Assembly (NCBI GenBank): GCA_021845555.1
Contig: JAJZVS010000011.1
Coordinates: 1-20,895 of the forward strand
Origin: Pseudomonadota bacterium
Lineage (GTDB): Bacteria > Pseudomonadota > Alphaproteobacteria > Acetobacterales > Acetobacteraceae
Reading direction: 5' to 3'
Length of the DNA stretch: 20,895 bases
The position numbers and the translations under genes are program-made. Shown here in pieces: positions 1 to 7,748 of this stretch (positions within the stretch are counted from its first letter, which is position 1; each line of letters starts with the position of its first letter). The notes under the pieces were generated by a model that saw only the letters and a list, made by a program, of their open reading frames with translations, did not search any database and was not told the DNA's origin.

Positions 1-1894
1 GGCAACGATCGTCCCGCCGACGGACTGGCTGACCCCGGCCGCGCCGACGCCCACGACGGTCAGATCGACGGTCGGCGCATTCAGCGTCACCCCACCCAGC
101 GCAATCCCGCCGGTGCCGGCGGACAGCGCCAGCGTGCCGCTGGTGGTGGTGATATTCGCGCCGAGCGTGATCGAGCCGGCGGCGTTGTTGCCGCTGATCG
201 AGGTATCGGCGGCCGACAGCAGGATGTTACCGCCGGCCGTGATCGAGGCACCCGGGTCGACCACCAGATTGTCGCCCGATTGCAACGCCAGCCCGTGTGT
301 CACGCTGACGGCAGCCTGCACGTCCAGCAAGGTGCCGGCCTGCAGCACCACGTTGCCGGTGGAGCCAATCTGGTTGATCGCGAAATTGCTGACCGTGTCG
401 GTGCCGGTGGCATCGAGCGTCGCCGGGATGGTTCCGATTGTGTTGAAGCCGCTTCCCGCGGTCAGACTGCCGTCGAGCGTACCGGCGCCGATGCTGGTTC
501 CGGCCACCACATCGAGCGTGACCGGGTCGAACAACACCGTTCCCAGCTGGCCGGCCACCGCCCCGACATTCACCTCACCGTCGAACCCGAGCGTCCGCCC
601 GGACACCTCCACGAACCCGCCGTTGCCGCCCAGCTTCCCGCCGCGCGCGGAAATCGCCCCGTCCATCACAGTACTGTCGGCCGACAGCACCGTGATCCGC
701 CCGCCGTTGCCCCGCCCGGTCGCATCCGCCGCGATCGTCGCCCCGCGCGACACCGTCACGTCATGCGACAGCACCGCCGGCGTCACCTTCGGCCCGCCGG
801 ACGCGCGCGCCAGATCGGTGCCGATCGCCACCGTCCCGCCGCCCGCCCGCCCCGACGCATCCACCCGGGCCGTCGATGCCAGCACCACCCCGCCCGCCGG
901 GGAAACCTGGATCGCCCCGCCGTGGTCGCCCGCGCCCGCGCCGGTCGCATCCAGCTGGCCGGCGATCACGATCGACCCGCCGATCCCGTTCAGCACGATC
1001 TGCCCGGTCTGCCCGCCGGCGGTCGGCGCGGCGATCTTCCCGCCCGCCGCCACCAGCTCCTGCACCAACCCCGCCGCCGCGCGCGCGGTCAGCTCGATCC
1101 GCCCGCCGGCGGCCAGGATCGTTCCGGAATTCGTCACCAGCGCCGTCGCGGTGGCCCCGTTCAGCCCCACCGGCACCTGTTTCACCGACCCGGTCACATC
1201 GATCGAAACCAGCCCGTCGCCATACAGGTCCAGCGTGTACCGCGTCGCTCCCGCCAGCACCACGCGGCCCAGCTGCGCCGTGATCACCCCGGAATTGGCC
1301 ACCTGCGGCGCCACCAGCGCGGCGATGCCGGCCTGGCGCACGGTGATGTGGCCCTCGTTCACCACCGAGGCGCCCGGCTTGCCGGGCTGGTCGAACACCA
1401 TGTGCCCGGCCATGAAATTCTTGTCGGTGATGCCCGAGGTGGTGGCGACGAACCCGGCGGTGTTGACCTGCGCGCCCTTGGAGAAGGTGATGCCGTCCTG
1501 ATTCTCCAGGATCACCTGGCCGTTGGCGTTGATCTGCCCGGCGATCTGCGAAGGATCGGGTCCCACGACGCGGTTCAGCACCACCGCGTTCGCGTTCGGC
1601 TGGTGGAAATTCACCGATTGCCGCGAGCCGACGTTGAAGCTCTGCCAGTTCAGCGCCGCGCGCTGGCTCGACTGATCGATGTTGGTGGCGCCCGGCGTCT
1701 GGCTGATGCTGGCCGATCCGGCCACCACCACGCCGCCGGTCGGCCGGGCGTTCGGCGCCAGCTGCGCGCGCGCCGGCAACGCCAGCACCAGCGCCACCGT
1801 CGCTTGCAGCGCCGTCGTCACCATCAGCGCCCGCCGCGGGCGGCGCATCACGCCCGCCAGACGAACCTGCTCGGTGTTGCGCGATTTGGCCATG
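1..1894 (-). CDS. Two-partner-secretion exoprotein, filamentous haemagglutinin N-terminal domain (partial, 3' end outside window)
   Basis: About 631 codons are open from an ATG at 1894 to the left edge without a stop, so the C-terminus is missing. GGGAGG lies just upstream of the ATG. An Arg-rich start and a hydrophobic stretch end in a signal-peptidase site LPARA/Q near residue 43. Residues about 46-180 match the TPS/haemagglutination domain: N-I-D-Q-S-S-Q-R-A-A-L-N-W-Q-S-F-N-V-G, then NRVVGPDPSQIAGQI, then NQDGI (131-135) in the place of the family NPNGI motif. After it come Gly/Ala/Val/Thr-rich repeats (GGFVEVSG, LGTVLFDPVTLDV) expected of a right-handed beta-helix. Proteins of this family are exported by a dedicated outer-membrane TpsB partner, which is encoded directly upstream with a 31-bp gap in the same operon. 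The function of the exported protein (adhesin, toxin or other) would lie in the unseen C-terminus. Family assignment is strong; role is unknown. Confidence 0.9.
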
Positions 1895-1925
1895 GCCGCC
1901 TCCCTGGTCCGCCGGACCGCTCGCA

Positions 1926-3665
1926 TCAGAACCGCGCCAGCACGCGCCAGTAGAACGCACTGCCGCGCAGCGCGGAGATCGAAGCGCCGCTGCCCGCCGG
2001 ATAGACATTCACCCGCGTCAGGCCGGTGAAATCGACCTCCGCATAGCGCGTCACCGACAGCCGGACCCCGCCGCCGATCGAGGAAACATGTTCGTCCAGG
2101 CCGAATTTGTCATTCTGCCAGGTCTCGCCCCAGTCGTAGAAGGCGAAGAACTGAGCCGCGACGCTTTCCGACAGGCCGAGTTTCTGCAGATTGATCGCGG
2201 TATTCAGCTGCAATTCCGCCGTGGCGGCCAGCGCCTTGTCGCCGCTGACCTCACCCGCGTAGTAGCCGCGGGTGTACTGGAAGCCGCCGAGATAGAACTC
2301 CTCCGCCGGCGGCAGGATGTCCGCGGACCATTGTCCCGCGAGCAGCCCCATCAGCGCCACCGAGGCGTTCTTCCAGGGCGAGAACAAGGTCTGCGTCCGG
2401 CTCGCCTGGAAATTGACCTTGAAGAAATCGGTCCGCTCGCCCACCCGCGGCGCATCGGTCGCGCCGTCGCGCGAGGCGCCCAGTATCCCCAGCCCATGCG
2501 AGAGCCGCACCGTCAGTGCATTCACCGCGCCGCGATCGTTGCCCGCCAGCAGGTCGGAACGCGCGTAATCGAAGCCGATACGCGCCACCCGCAACGAATC
2601 GTAGCTGGCCCGCGAGCGAACGCCGCCGGCCGACAGGCTGATCTCCGACTCCAGCGCATCGAAATCGGCGTAGGTGTTCAACGTCTGCTGCCGGGCGCGG
2701 ATCACCGGATAGCTGAGCTCCGCCCCGAACACGGTGGTGATGCCGAGATAGCCTTCCGCCGCCAGCGCACCGGTGGGCGTCGTATGGCCGGCGCCACCAT
2801 AGAGCTTGAGCCGAAGGCCGGAGGAGCCAAGAAACGCCTGTTCCGAAATCTGCCCGAAGGTCTGGCTGTTCGGCCAGGTATGGTAGAGGACGATCTCGGT
2901 CTGCTCGCCGAACTCGGTGAAGCTGTTGAGATCGAACACGCCGAGCGATTCCTCCGGCCCGGTATAGGTCGAAGCATAGTTGTCCGTGGTGAACAGCCCG
3001 CCGACCTTGCGCCGGCTCACCTCGGCGATCAGGTCGAGCGCCCCCGGCTCGCTGGTCGAAGGCTGCAGGACCGCGTGGAGGCTGACGCCCGGCACGTCCT
3101 GCGCCAGCAGCAGATAGCGTTCCAGCGTGGCGGCATTGATCGGCCGCTGCTCGGTCAGCCGGTGCAGGAAGCGCAGCACCTGCACGCCGGCCGGGCCGAT
3201 GTTGCCCGACAGCTTCACGCTGGCGATCCGCCCCTCGGTCACCACGAAGCGCAAGGTGCCGTGCGGCCCCAGGCTGGCGGACACCGCGGTCAGCACGTAG
3301 CCGTCCGAACGATAGAGGCGCAACACGGCTTCCCGCGCCGCCTCGACCTTCGGCAGCGGCACCGCCGGCCCGGTCAACCCCTGGGTCAGCGCGGCGATCC
3401 GCGCCACCGGATAGGCGGTCACGCCCTCGATCGCCACCCGGGTGACCCGCACGGGCCGGTTCGGCACCGAGGTGCCGATCGCCAGCGGCGCCTGCGGTTG
3501 CGCGGGAGACACCTGGGGCGGCGCGGGCGGCATCACCCGCGGAATCGGCGATCCCTGCGGGACTGCCTGTGCCCGCGCGGGCGAACCCGGCGCCCCGATA
3601 CCGAACAGCAGGACCAGCGTCGCCAGCCCCGCCCAAAGAGAGAGCCCGCCCCGACGTGCGTCCAC
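1926..3665 (-). CDS. TpsB-type outer-membrane transporter (ShlB/FhaC/HecB family)
   Basis: This gene encodes a 579-residue outer-membrane beta-barrel that should secrete the haemagglutinin-like partner encoded 31 bp downstream. A signal peptide (hydrophobic LSLWAGLATLVLLFGIG, then SPARA/Q near residue 32) precedes a Pro-rich linker (about 35-70). Two POTRA domains (about 72-147 and 148-218) and a 16-strand-type barrel follow. The barrel carries the loop-6 hairpin motif as TRGYY (465-469) and FYDWGE (from about 509), and the protein ends in aromatic Phe, as outer-membrane barrels do. The frame is open up to a GTG at 3740, but I place the start at the GTG at 3665. It has GAGGAA at good spacing and begins directly before the signal peptide, and a sigma70-like promoter lies inside the longer version. 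The true substrate is inferred from adjacency only. Confidence 0.92.
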   Translation of the reverse strand: MDARRGGLSLWAGLATLVLLFGIGAPGSPARAQAVPQGSPIPRVMPPAPPQVSPAQPQAPLAIGTSVPNRPVRVTRVAIEGVTAYPVARIAALTQGLTGPAVPLPKVEAAREAVLRLYRSDGYVLTAVSASLGPHGTLRFVVTEGRIASVKLSGNIGPAGVQVLRFLHRLTEQRPINAATLERYLLLAQDVPGVSLHAVLQPSTSEPGALDLIAEVSRRKVGGLFTTDNYASTYTGPEESLGVFDLNSFTEFGEQTEIVLYHTWPNSQTFGQISEQAFLGSSGLRLKLYGGAGHTTPTGALAAEGYLGITTVFGAELSYPVIRARQQTLNTYADFDALESEISLSAGGVRSRASYDSLRVARIGFDYARSDLLAGNDRGAVNALTVRLSHGLGILGASRDGATDAPRVGERTDFFKVNFQASRTQTLFSPWKNASVALMGLLAGQWSADILPPAEEFYLGGFQYTRGYYAGEVSGDKALAATAELQLNTAINLQKLGLSESVAAQFFAFYDWGETWQNDKFGLDEHVSSIGGGVRLSVTRYAEVDFTGLTRVNVYPAGSGASISALRGSAFYWRVLARF

Positions 3666-3692
3666 AGCGCTTCCTCGTTCCCCGATCGGGCA

Positions 3693-3721
3693 GTTATCCT
3701 CGATAATGAACATTTCGTCAA
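3693..3721 (-). promoter_or_regulatory. Sigma70-type promoter of the two-partner secretion operon
   Basis: Read on the minus strand, TTGACG (3721-3716) is followed after exactly 17 bases by GATAAC (3698-3693). These match the -35 and -10 consensus at 5/6 and 4/6. Transcription would start near 3686, leaving a leader of about 20 bases that contains the GAGGAA ribosome site and the GTG start at 3665. The promoter therefore supports the short start of the transporter gene. It is predicted from sequence only. Confidence 0.6.
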
Positions 3722-3732
3722 CATCCTGAAGC

Positions 3733-3756
3733 GGCACCAATCGTCACCGTGGTGCC
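3733..3756. repeat. Inverted repeat upstream of the tpsB promoter, possible operator
   Basis: GGCACCA (3733-3739) and TGGTGCC (3750-3756) form a perfect 7-bp inverted repeat with a 10-base spacer. It sits about 12 bp upstream of the -35 box on the minus strand, a usual place for an activator or repressor site. The protein that would bind is unknown. The remainder of 3757-3909, up to the neighbouring gluconolactonase stop, shows nothing I recognise. Confidence 0.35.
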
Positions 3757-3909
3757 CGCCCACAAGGATGGCCGGTCCCGCCGTTAACCCGGCAAAGCAT
3801 CGATTCGTGTGTTATGACCCCCGACCGAGACCCGTTGCGTCGCCCCAGCCTGGCGTCCGGGACCGCGCAAGAATCATCCGCGCGCGTCCCCGGACGCTGC
3901 CCCTGTGCC

Positions 3910-4842
3910 TCAGCCCCCCGGCGCGCCCTGGGTGTTCACATACAGCGCATACAACGAATGGCTCGCCGCCATGAACAGCCGGTTGCGCCAGCGCCCGCCG
4001 AAACAAAGATTCGCGCAGCGTTCCGGCAGCGCGATGTGCCCGATCGGCTCGCCGGCCGGCGTGAACACGCGCACCCCGTCCAGCTCGGGATCGCCCATCC
4101 CCCAGCCGCACCACAAGTTGCCGTCGGTATCCAGCCGGAACCCATCTGGCGTGCCGGCGCCGGCATCGATCGCAACTTGATTATTGGTAAGCTTCGATCC
4201 GGTCACATCGAACACCCGGATCTTGCGCGGCACTTCGCGCGAGGCCACCACATAGAGCTTCGTCTCATCGGGCGAGAATGCCAGCCCGTTCGGCCCCTCG
4301 ATATCGTCGGTGACCTTCTCGATCCGCCCGCTTTGCCCGTCGATCCGATACACCGCGGCGGCGAGCTCCGACGGCTTTTTCTCGCCCTCGTAATACCCCA
4401 GCAGGCCGAAGACCGGGTCGGTGAACCAGATCGAGCCGTCCGACTTCACCACCACGTCGTTGGGGGAATTCAGCGGCTTGCCCTCGAAACTGTCGGCCAG
4501 CACGGTGATCGCGCCGTCCGGCTCGGTGCGCGTCACGCGCCGGCCGCGATGCTCGCAGGTCACCAGCCGGCCCTGCCGGTCGCGGGTGTTGCCGTTCGCA
4601 TTCATCGACGTCTTGCGATAGGTGCCGACCGCGCCGGTGTCCTCGTCCCAGCGCAGGATGCGGTCGTTCGGGATGTCCGACCACAGCACGCAGCGGGCGT
4701 CGCCGAAATAGACCGGCCCCTCGGACCAGCGGCAGCCGGTATAAAGCCGCTCCACCGAGGCGAGCGGCAGGCGGTATTTGTTGAAATCCGGGTGCAGCAC
4801 GCGCACCGCCGGGTCCGGGTAGCGCTCGGACGGTTCCCACAT
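3910..4842 (-). CDS. SMP-30/gluconolactonase/LRE family lactonase
   Basis: This 310-residue protein is predicted to be a six-bladed beta-propeller of the SMP-30/gluconolactonase family, which hydrolyses sugar lactones such as gluconolactone in the presence of a divalent metal. The expected metal and active-site residues are all present in their motifs: E41 in WSEGPV, N128 in NSPND, N185 in GPNG and D233 in TPDG. The length is usual for the family. An AGGGGGA ribosome site precedes the ATG at 4842. No signal peptide is visible, so it is probably cytoplasmic. It reads away from the IS remnant and toward the secretion operon, with its own leader of about 90 bases. The exact substrate cannot be told; lactones other than gluconolactone are equally possible. 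Confidence 0.9.
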   Translation of the reverse strand: MWEPSERYPDPAVRVLHPDFNKYRLPLASVERLYTGCRWSEGPVYFGDARCVLWSDIPNDRILRWDEDTGAVGTYRKTSMNANGNTRDRQGRLVTCEHRGRRVTRTEPDGAITVLADSFEGKPLNSPNDVVVKSDGSIWFTDPVFGLLGYYEGEKKPSELAAAVYRIDGQSGRIEKVTDDIEGPNGLAFSPDETKLYVVASREVPRKIRVFDVTGSKLTNNQVAIDAGAGTPDGFRLDTDGNLWCGWGMGDPELDGVRVFTPAGEPIGHIALPERCANLCFGGRWRNRLFMAASHSLYALYVNTQGAPGG

Positions 4843-4930
4843 CGGTCGTTTCCCCCTGGGTTGGTTCGGTCGGGGGCAATGCTAGCAGCCTGTCGGATTC
4901 GCCTCCAGGTCTGGCTGGTGCAGAATCGGG

Positions 4931-5080
4931 TTATCGCGGCGCCGGATCGAGCGGGCGAGCTACCGCGACAGCGGCGTGCGCTTCATGGCCGCCAACCTCC
5001 ATCCGGACCACGACAGGATCGCCGCTTGGCGGCGCGCCAACAAGGCGGCCTTCGTGGTGGCGTGGAACGAGGTGATGAAC
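4931..5080 (+). pseudogene. Remnant of an IS1182-like transposase (N-terminal segment)
   Basis: The plus-strand frame reads R-R-I-E-R-A-S-Y-R-D-S-G-V-R-F-M-A-A-N, followed by HPDHDRIAAWRRANKAAF. This resembles the conserved N-terminal region of IS1182/DUF772-type transposases (V-R-F-I-A-A-N-x-H-P-D-H-D-T-I-A-x-F-R). Only about 50 residues remain. No start codon precedes it, the DDE catalytic core is absent, and homology ends near 5080, before the 3' end of the LysR gene on the other strand. The gap 4843-5162 otherwise contains only the lactonase leader. The stretch TAGCAGCCTGTCGG near 4881 may be a leftover element end, but no matching inverted copy was found. The family assignment is from memory of the motif. 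Confidence 0.65.
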
Positions 5081-5162
5081 CTCGATCGCTTCGACCTCGC
5101 CTGGCCCTGCGGCCGTCGCCCTGACGGTGGCGTGATGCCGGCGGCCCGAAGGGCTACGGGTA

Positions 5163-6068
5163 TCACGGCTCGGGAATCCTGCCTGCCGTGCCTGCGGACG
5201 ACTTGAGCAGCTCCGCGAGAAGCTGGTTCGGAAACCTGCGCTTCTGGACGATCGCATAGAAGCTTTCGGTAACCTCGGGAATCCGGTAGTGCTCGACCAG
5301 TACGCCGGACGCCAGTTCGTCGCGCACGACGATGGGCGGCACCAGGGAGACGCCTTCGCGCTCCCGCGCCAGAAGACGCAGCATCGCCATGTCGTCCACC
5401 TCGGCCAGGACCACCGGGCGGATTCCCGCCAGCTCAAGCACGCGGTCGAACGCGTGGCGAATATCGCTTTCCAAGCTCGGCAGCAGGACTGGTTCGCTGC
5501 GCAGGTCTTCCGGGAAGCGGAATTTCGGTCTGCCCGGCCGTGGCCGCCCGACCAAGCTGACCGGCTGCTGATTGAGCAGGTGATTGCGCAGGCTCGAACG
5601 GCCGTCGCGCGGCGCGGCGCTGTTGGCGAGCACCACGTCGATGGCATGGGCTTCGAGCTGCGCGATCAGATCACGCGTCGTTCCCGAGCGCACGATCAGC
5701 TCCACGTCGGCACGGCCGACCAGCGGCCGCAGGAATTCGAGCTGGAAATTTCGCGAGAGGGTCGTGAGCGCGCCGACCCTCAGGACCTGCCGACTGGCCA
5801 CCGGACGCCCGTTCAGGGTGCTCATCAATTCCCGGCCCGCCGCGAAGACCGTATCGGCGTAGTCGAGCGCGATCTGCCCGGCTTCCGTAAGCGCGAGGCG
5901 CCTGCCGACCCGCTCGAACAGCGGATGGCCCATCTGATGCTCGAGCTTTTGGATCTGAACCGAGAGGGCGGATTGCGACAGATTCATCCGCTCAGCCGCG
6001 CGGGTAAGGCTGCCCTCGTGCGCGACCGCCCAGAAATACCGGAGATGGTTGAAATTCAGACCCTGCAT
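5163..6068 (-). CDS. LysR-type transcriptional regulator, NhaR-like
   Basis: The 301-residue protein starts with a winged helix-turn-helix (about residues 4-65: NHLRYFWAVAHEGSLTRAAE, then LSQSALSVQIQKLEHQMG and LFERVGRRLALTEAG). The NHLRYFW opening recalls NhaR. A two-lobed LysR effector-binding domain fills the remainder. I place the start at the ATG at 6068 because the HTH begins right after it; the frame continues to a TTG at 6104, which would run over the operator. No strong ribosome site is seen. It is divergent from dabB, with a 101-bp gap holding two T-N11-A dyads. It is therefore the likely regulator of dabBA and probably of itself, perhaps answering to inorganic carbon or ion state. 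The effector is unknown. Confidence 0.9.
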   Translation of the reverse strand: MQGLNFNHLRYFWAVAHEGSLTRAAERMNLSQSALSVQIQKLEHQMGHPLFERVGRRLALTEAGQIALDYADTVFAAGRELMSTLNGRPVASRQVLRVGALTTLSRNFQLEFLRPLVGRADVELIVRSGTTRDLIAQLEAHAIDVVLANSAAPRDGRSSLRNHLLNQQPVSLVGRPRPGRPKFRFPEDLRSEPVLLPSLESDIRHAFDRVLELAGIRPVVLAEVDDMAMLRLLAREREGVSLVPPIVVRDELASGVLVEHYRIPEVTESFYAIVQKRRFPNQLLAELLKSSAGTAGRIPEP

Positions 6069-6071
6069 ACC

Positions 6072-6105
6072 GTTCGATAAAACACAACGGATTGTCGAAA
6101 ACAAT
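6072..6105. promoter_or_regulatory. Tandem T-N11-A dyads, probable LysR-type operator for dabBA
   Basis: Two adjacent dyads fit the LysR T-N11-A rule. GTT-N11-AAC covers 6072-6088 and ATTGT-N5-ACAAT covers 6091-6105. The TCGA element at 6074 recurs at 6095, 21 bp or two helical turns away, as expected for a recognition site plus an activation site. The region is clearly AT-richer than its surroundings. It touches the regulator start (autoregulation) and lies 65 bp before the dabB start. No convincing -35/-10 pair could be fixed. Confidence 0.6.
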
Positions 6106-6169
6106 GAATTTTCTTTGGGTCGGTCACCCGGATACCAAGCCCAGCCACCGCATCGCCCAGGGGAATCCC

Positions 6170-7729
6170 GTGCCCGTCACGCTTTTGCCGCTACTCGCGC
6201 CCGCAGTCCTCACGATCGGCGGCGTCTCGGGCCTGCTCGGCCGAGGGCGCCGGCCGCGCCTTTGTCTCGGGTTGGCCCAAGCCGCGGCAGTCGCCGCCGT
6301 CCTCGTCGCCCTGATGTCGATCGTGCCGGTCGTCCTGCACGGGGCAGACGAAAGTCCGCTGCTCGGCACGGGAGGCATCGGTCTCTCGATTCGGCTGGAC
6401 GCCGTCAGCGCCACCATGCTGCTGCTGGTCGCGTTCGTCGGTTGGATCGTCGTGCGCTACGCCGCGACCTACCTGGATGGCGAGGCCCGGCAGGGCGCGT
6501 TCATGGGCTGGCTGTGCCTGACCCTGGCTTCCGTCCTTCTGCTGGTGCTCGCCGGCAATCTCGTCCAGCTCGTGGTGGCGTGGGTCGCCAGCAGTCTCTC
6601 CCTGCACCGGCTCCTGTTGTTCTATCCGGACCGCGTCGCCGCCCGGCGCGCGGCGCGCAAGAAGTTCGTCGTCGCCCGGATCGGCGATGTCGCGCTGGTT
6701 GGCGCGACCGCGATCCTGGCGTTCGCCTATGGCACCACGGATATCGCGGCGATCCTCGGCGCCGCCCGCACGGGTGTCGGCGACGGGTACGCGCTCGCCG
6801 CCGCCGCTCTGCTCGCCGTGGCCGCTGTCCTGAAGTCGGCTCAGTTTCCGACCCATGGCTGGCTCACCGAAGTCATGGAAACGCCGACACCCGTCTCGGC
6901 GCTCCTGCACGCGGGGGTGATCACCGCCGGCGGATTTCTTCTCATCCGCTTTGCCGATGTCATGCTGCTGGCCCCGAGCGTCCTCGCCGCGCTCGTGATG
7001 ATCGGCGGCTTTACGGCGATCTTCGGCGGGCTGGTGATGTTGACCCAGCCGGCGGTGAAGACGTCGCTGGCCTGGTCCACGGTCGCCCAGATGGGCTTCA
7101 TGGTGCTTGAGTGCGGCCTGGCGCTGTTCCCGTTGGCGCTGCTGCATCTCGTGGCGCATTCGCTCTACAAGGCTCACGCGTTTCTGGCCTCCGGCGGCGC
7201 GGTCGACACCGTCGCCGCCATTCGGCGGCCCGGCCCCGTCGCCATCCCCAGGGTGGGCGCGGTCGCGCGCGCCTTCCTGTCGGCTCTGACGATCTATGTC
7301 GCCGTGGGGTTCGCTTTCGGCCTGCAGCACAAATCGCCGCAGGCCATCGCCCTCGGCGCGATCCTGATCTTCGGGGTCGCCTACCTGCTGGCACAGGGCT
7401 TCGCCGATTCCGCCCCCAAAGCACTGACACGGCGAACAGCCTTCTCCGCCGTTGCCGCGACGATCAGCTACTTCGCGCTGCACGGGCTCGCCGGCTGGCT
7501 GACCGCCGGCGTCCTGCCGGCGACGCCCGCACCTGGCCCGCTGGAATGGGCCCTGATCGTCCTTGCGGTGACCAGCTTCGGGCTGGTGGCCGTCGTCCAG
7601 GCCATGTTCCCCCTGTGGGCCTACCACCCTGCCGCTGCGGGGCTCCGCGTGCATCTCTCCAACGGCTTCTACGCCAATGCGGTGTTCGACCGGCTGCTGC
7701 GCGGCTGGTCCGTGCACAACGCATCCTGA
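6170..7729 (+). CDS. dabB: DabB, proton-conducting membrane subunit of the DAB inorganic-carbon transporter
   Basis: This is a 519-residue polytopic membrane protein of the NuoL/Mrp-antiporter (proton-conducting transporter) family. The core reads AVLKSAQFPTHGWLTEVM, then PTPVSALLHAGVITAGG. K222, H229 and H247 sit where the family has its proton-path residues. The transmembrane-5 segment reads LVVAWVASSLSLHRLLLFY and lacks the glutamate of true complex I NuoL, consistent with the DabB branch. I chose the GTG at 6170 because AGGGGA lies 7 bases upstream and the first transmembrane helix begins directly after it; a longer frame opens at 6092. DabB partners with DabA, encoded immediately downstream. 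By published DAB work, the pair uses a cation gradient to drive one-way hydration of CO2 to bicarbonate in the cytoplasm. The LysR gene upstream is the likely regulator. Confidence 0.88.
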   Translation: MPVTLLPLLAPAVLTIGGVSGLLGRGRRPRLCLGLAQAAAVAAVLVALMSIVPVVLHGADESPLLGTGGIGLSIRLDAVSATMLLLVAFVGWIVVRYAATYLDGEARQGAFMGWLCLTLASVLLLVLAGNLVQLVVAWVASSLSLHRLLLFYPDRVAARRAARKKFVVARIGDVALVGATAILAFAYGTTDIAAILGAARTGVGDGYALAAAALLAVAAVLKSAQFPTHGWLTEVMETPTPVSALLHAGVITAGGFLLIRFADVMLLAPSVLAALVMIGGFTAIFGGLVMLTQPAVKTSLAWSTVAQMGFMVLECGLALFPLALLHLVAHSLYKAHAFLASGGAVDTVAAIRRPGPVAIPRVGAVARAFLSALTIYVAVGFAFGLQHKSPQAIALGAILIFGVAYLLAQGFADSAPKALTRRTAFSAVAATISYFALHGLAGWLTAGVLPATPAPGPLEWALIVLAVTSFGLVAVVQAMFPLWAYHPAAAGLRVHLSNGFYANAVFDRLLRGWSVHNAS

Positions 7730-7748
7730 ACTGCCTGGAATGCTGGCA

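Noticed and set aside
280..1953. Long plus-strand open frames across the haemagglutinin region (also 113-1501)
   Set aside because: They are antisense to a frame with clear family motifs and a signal peptide; their translations are Arg/His/Pro-rich shadow sequence.
2088..3974. 628-codon plus-strand open frame over the TpsB gene
   Set aside because: It is antisense shadow of a well-supported beta-barrel gene; its composition is Arg/Gly/His-rich without any domain.
4871..4895. Possible insertion-element end TAGCAGCCTGTCGG
   Set aside because: No inverted partner or target duplication was found, so it is mentioned only as context for the transposase remnant.
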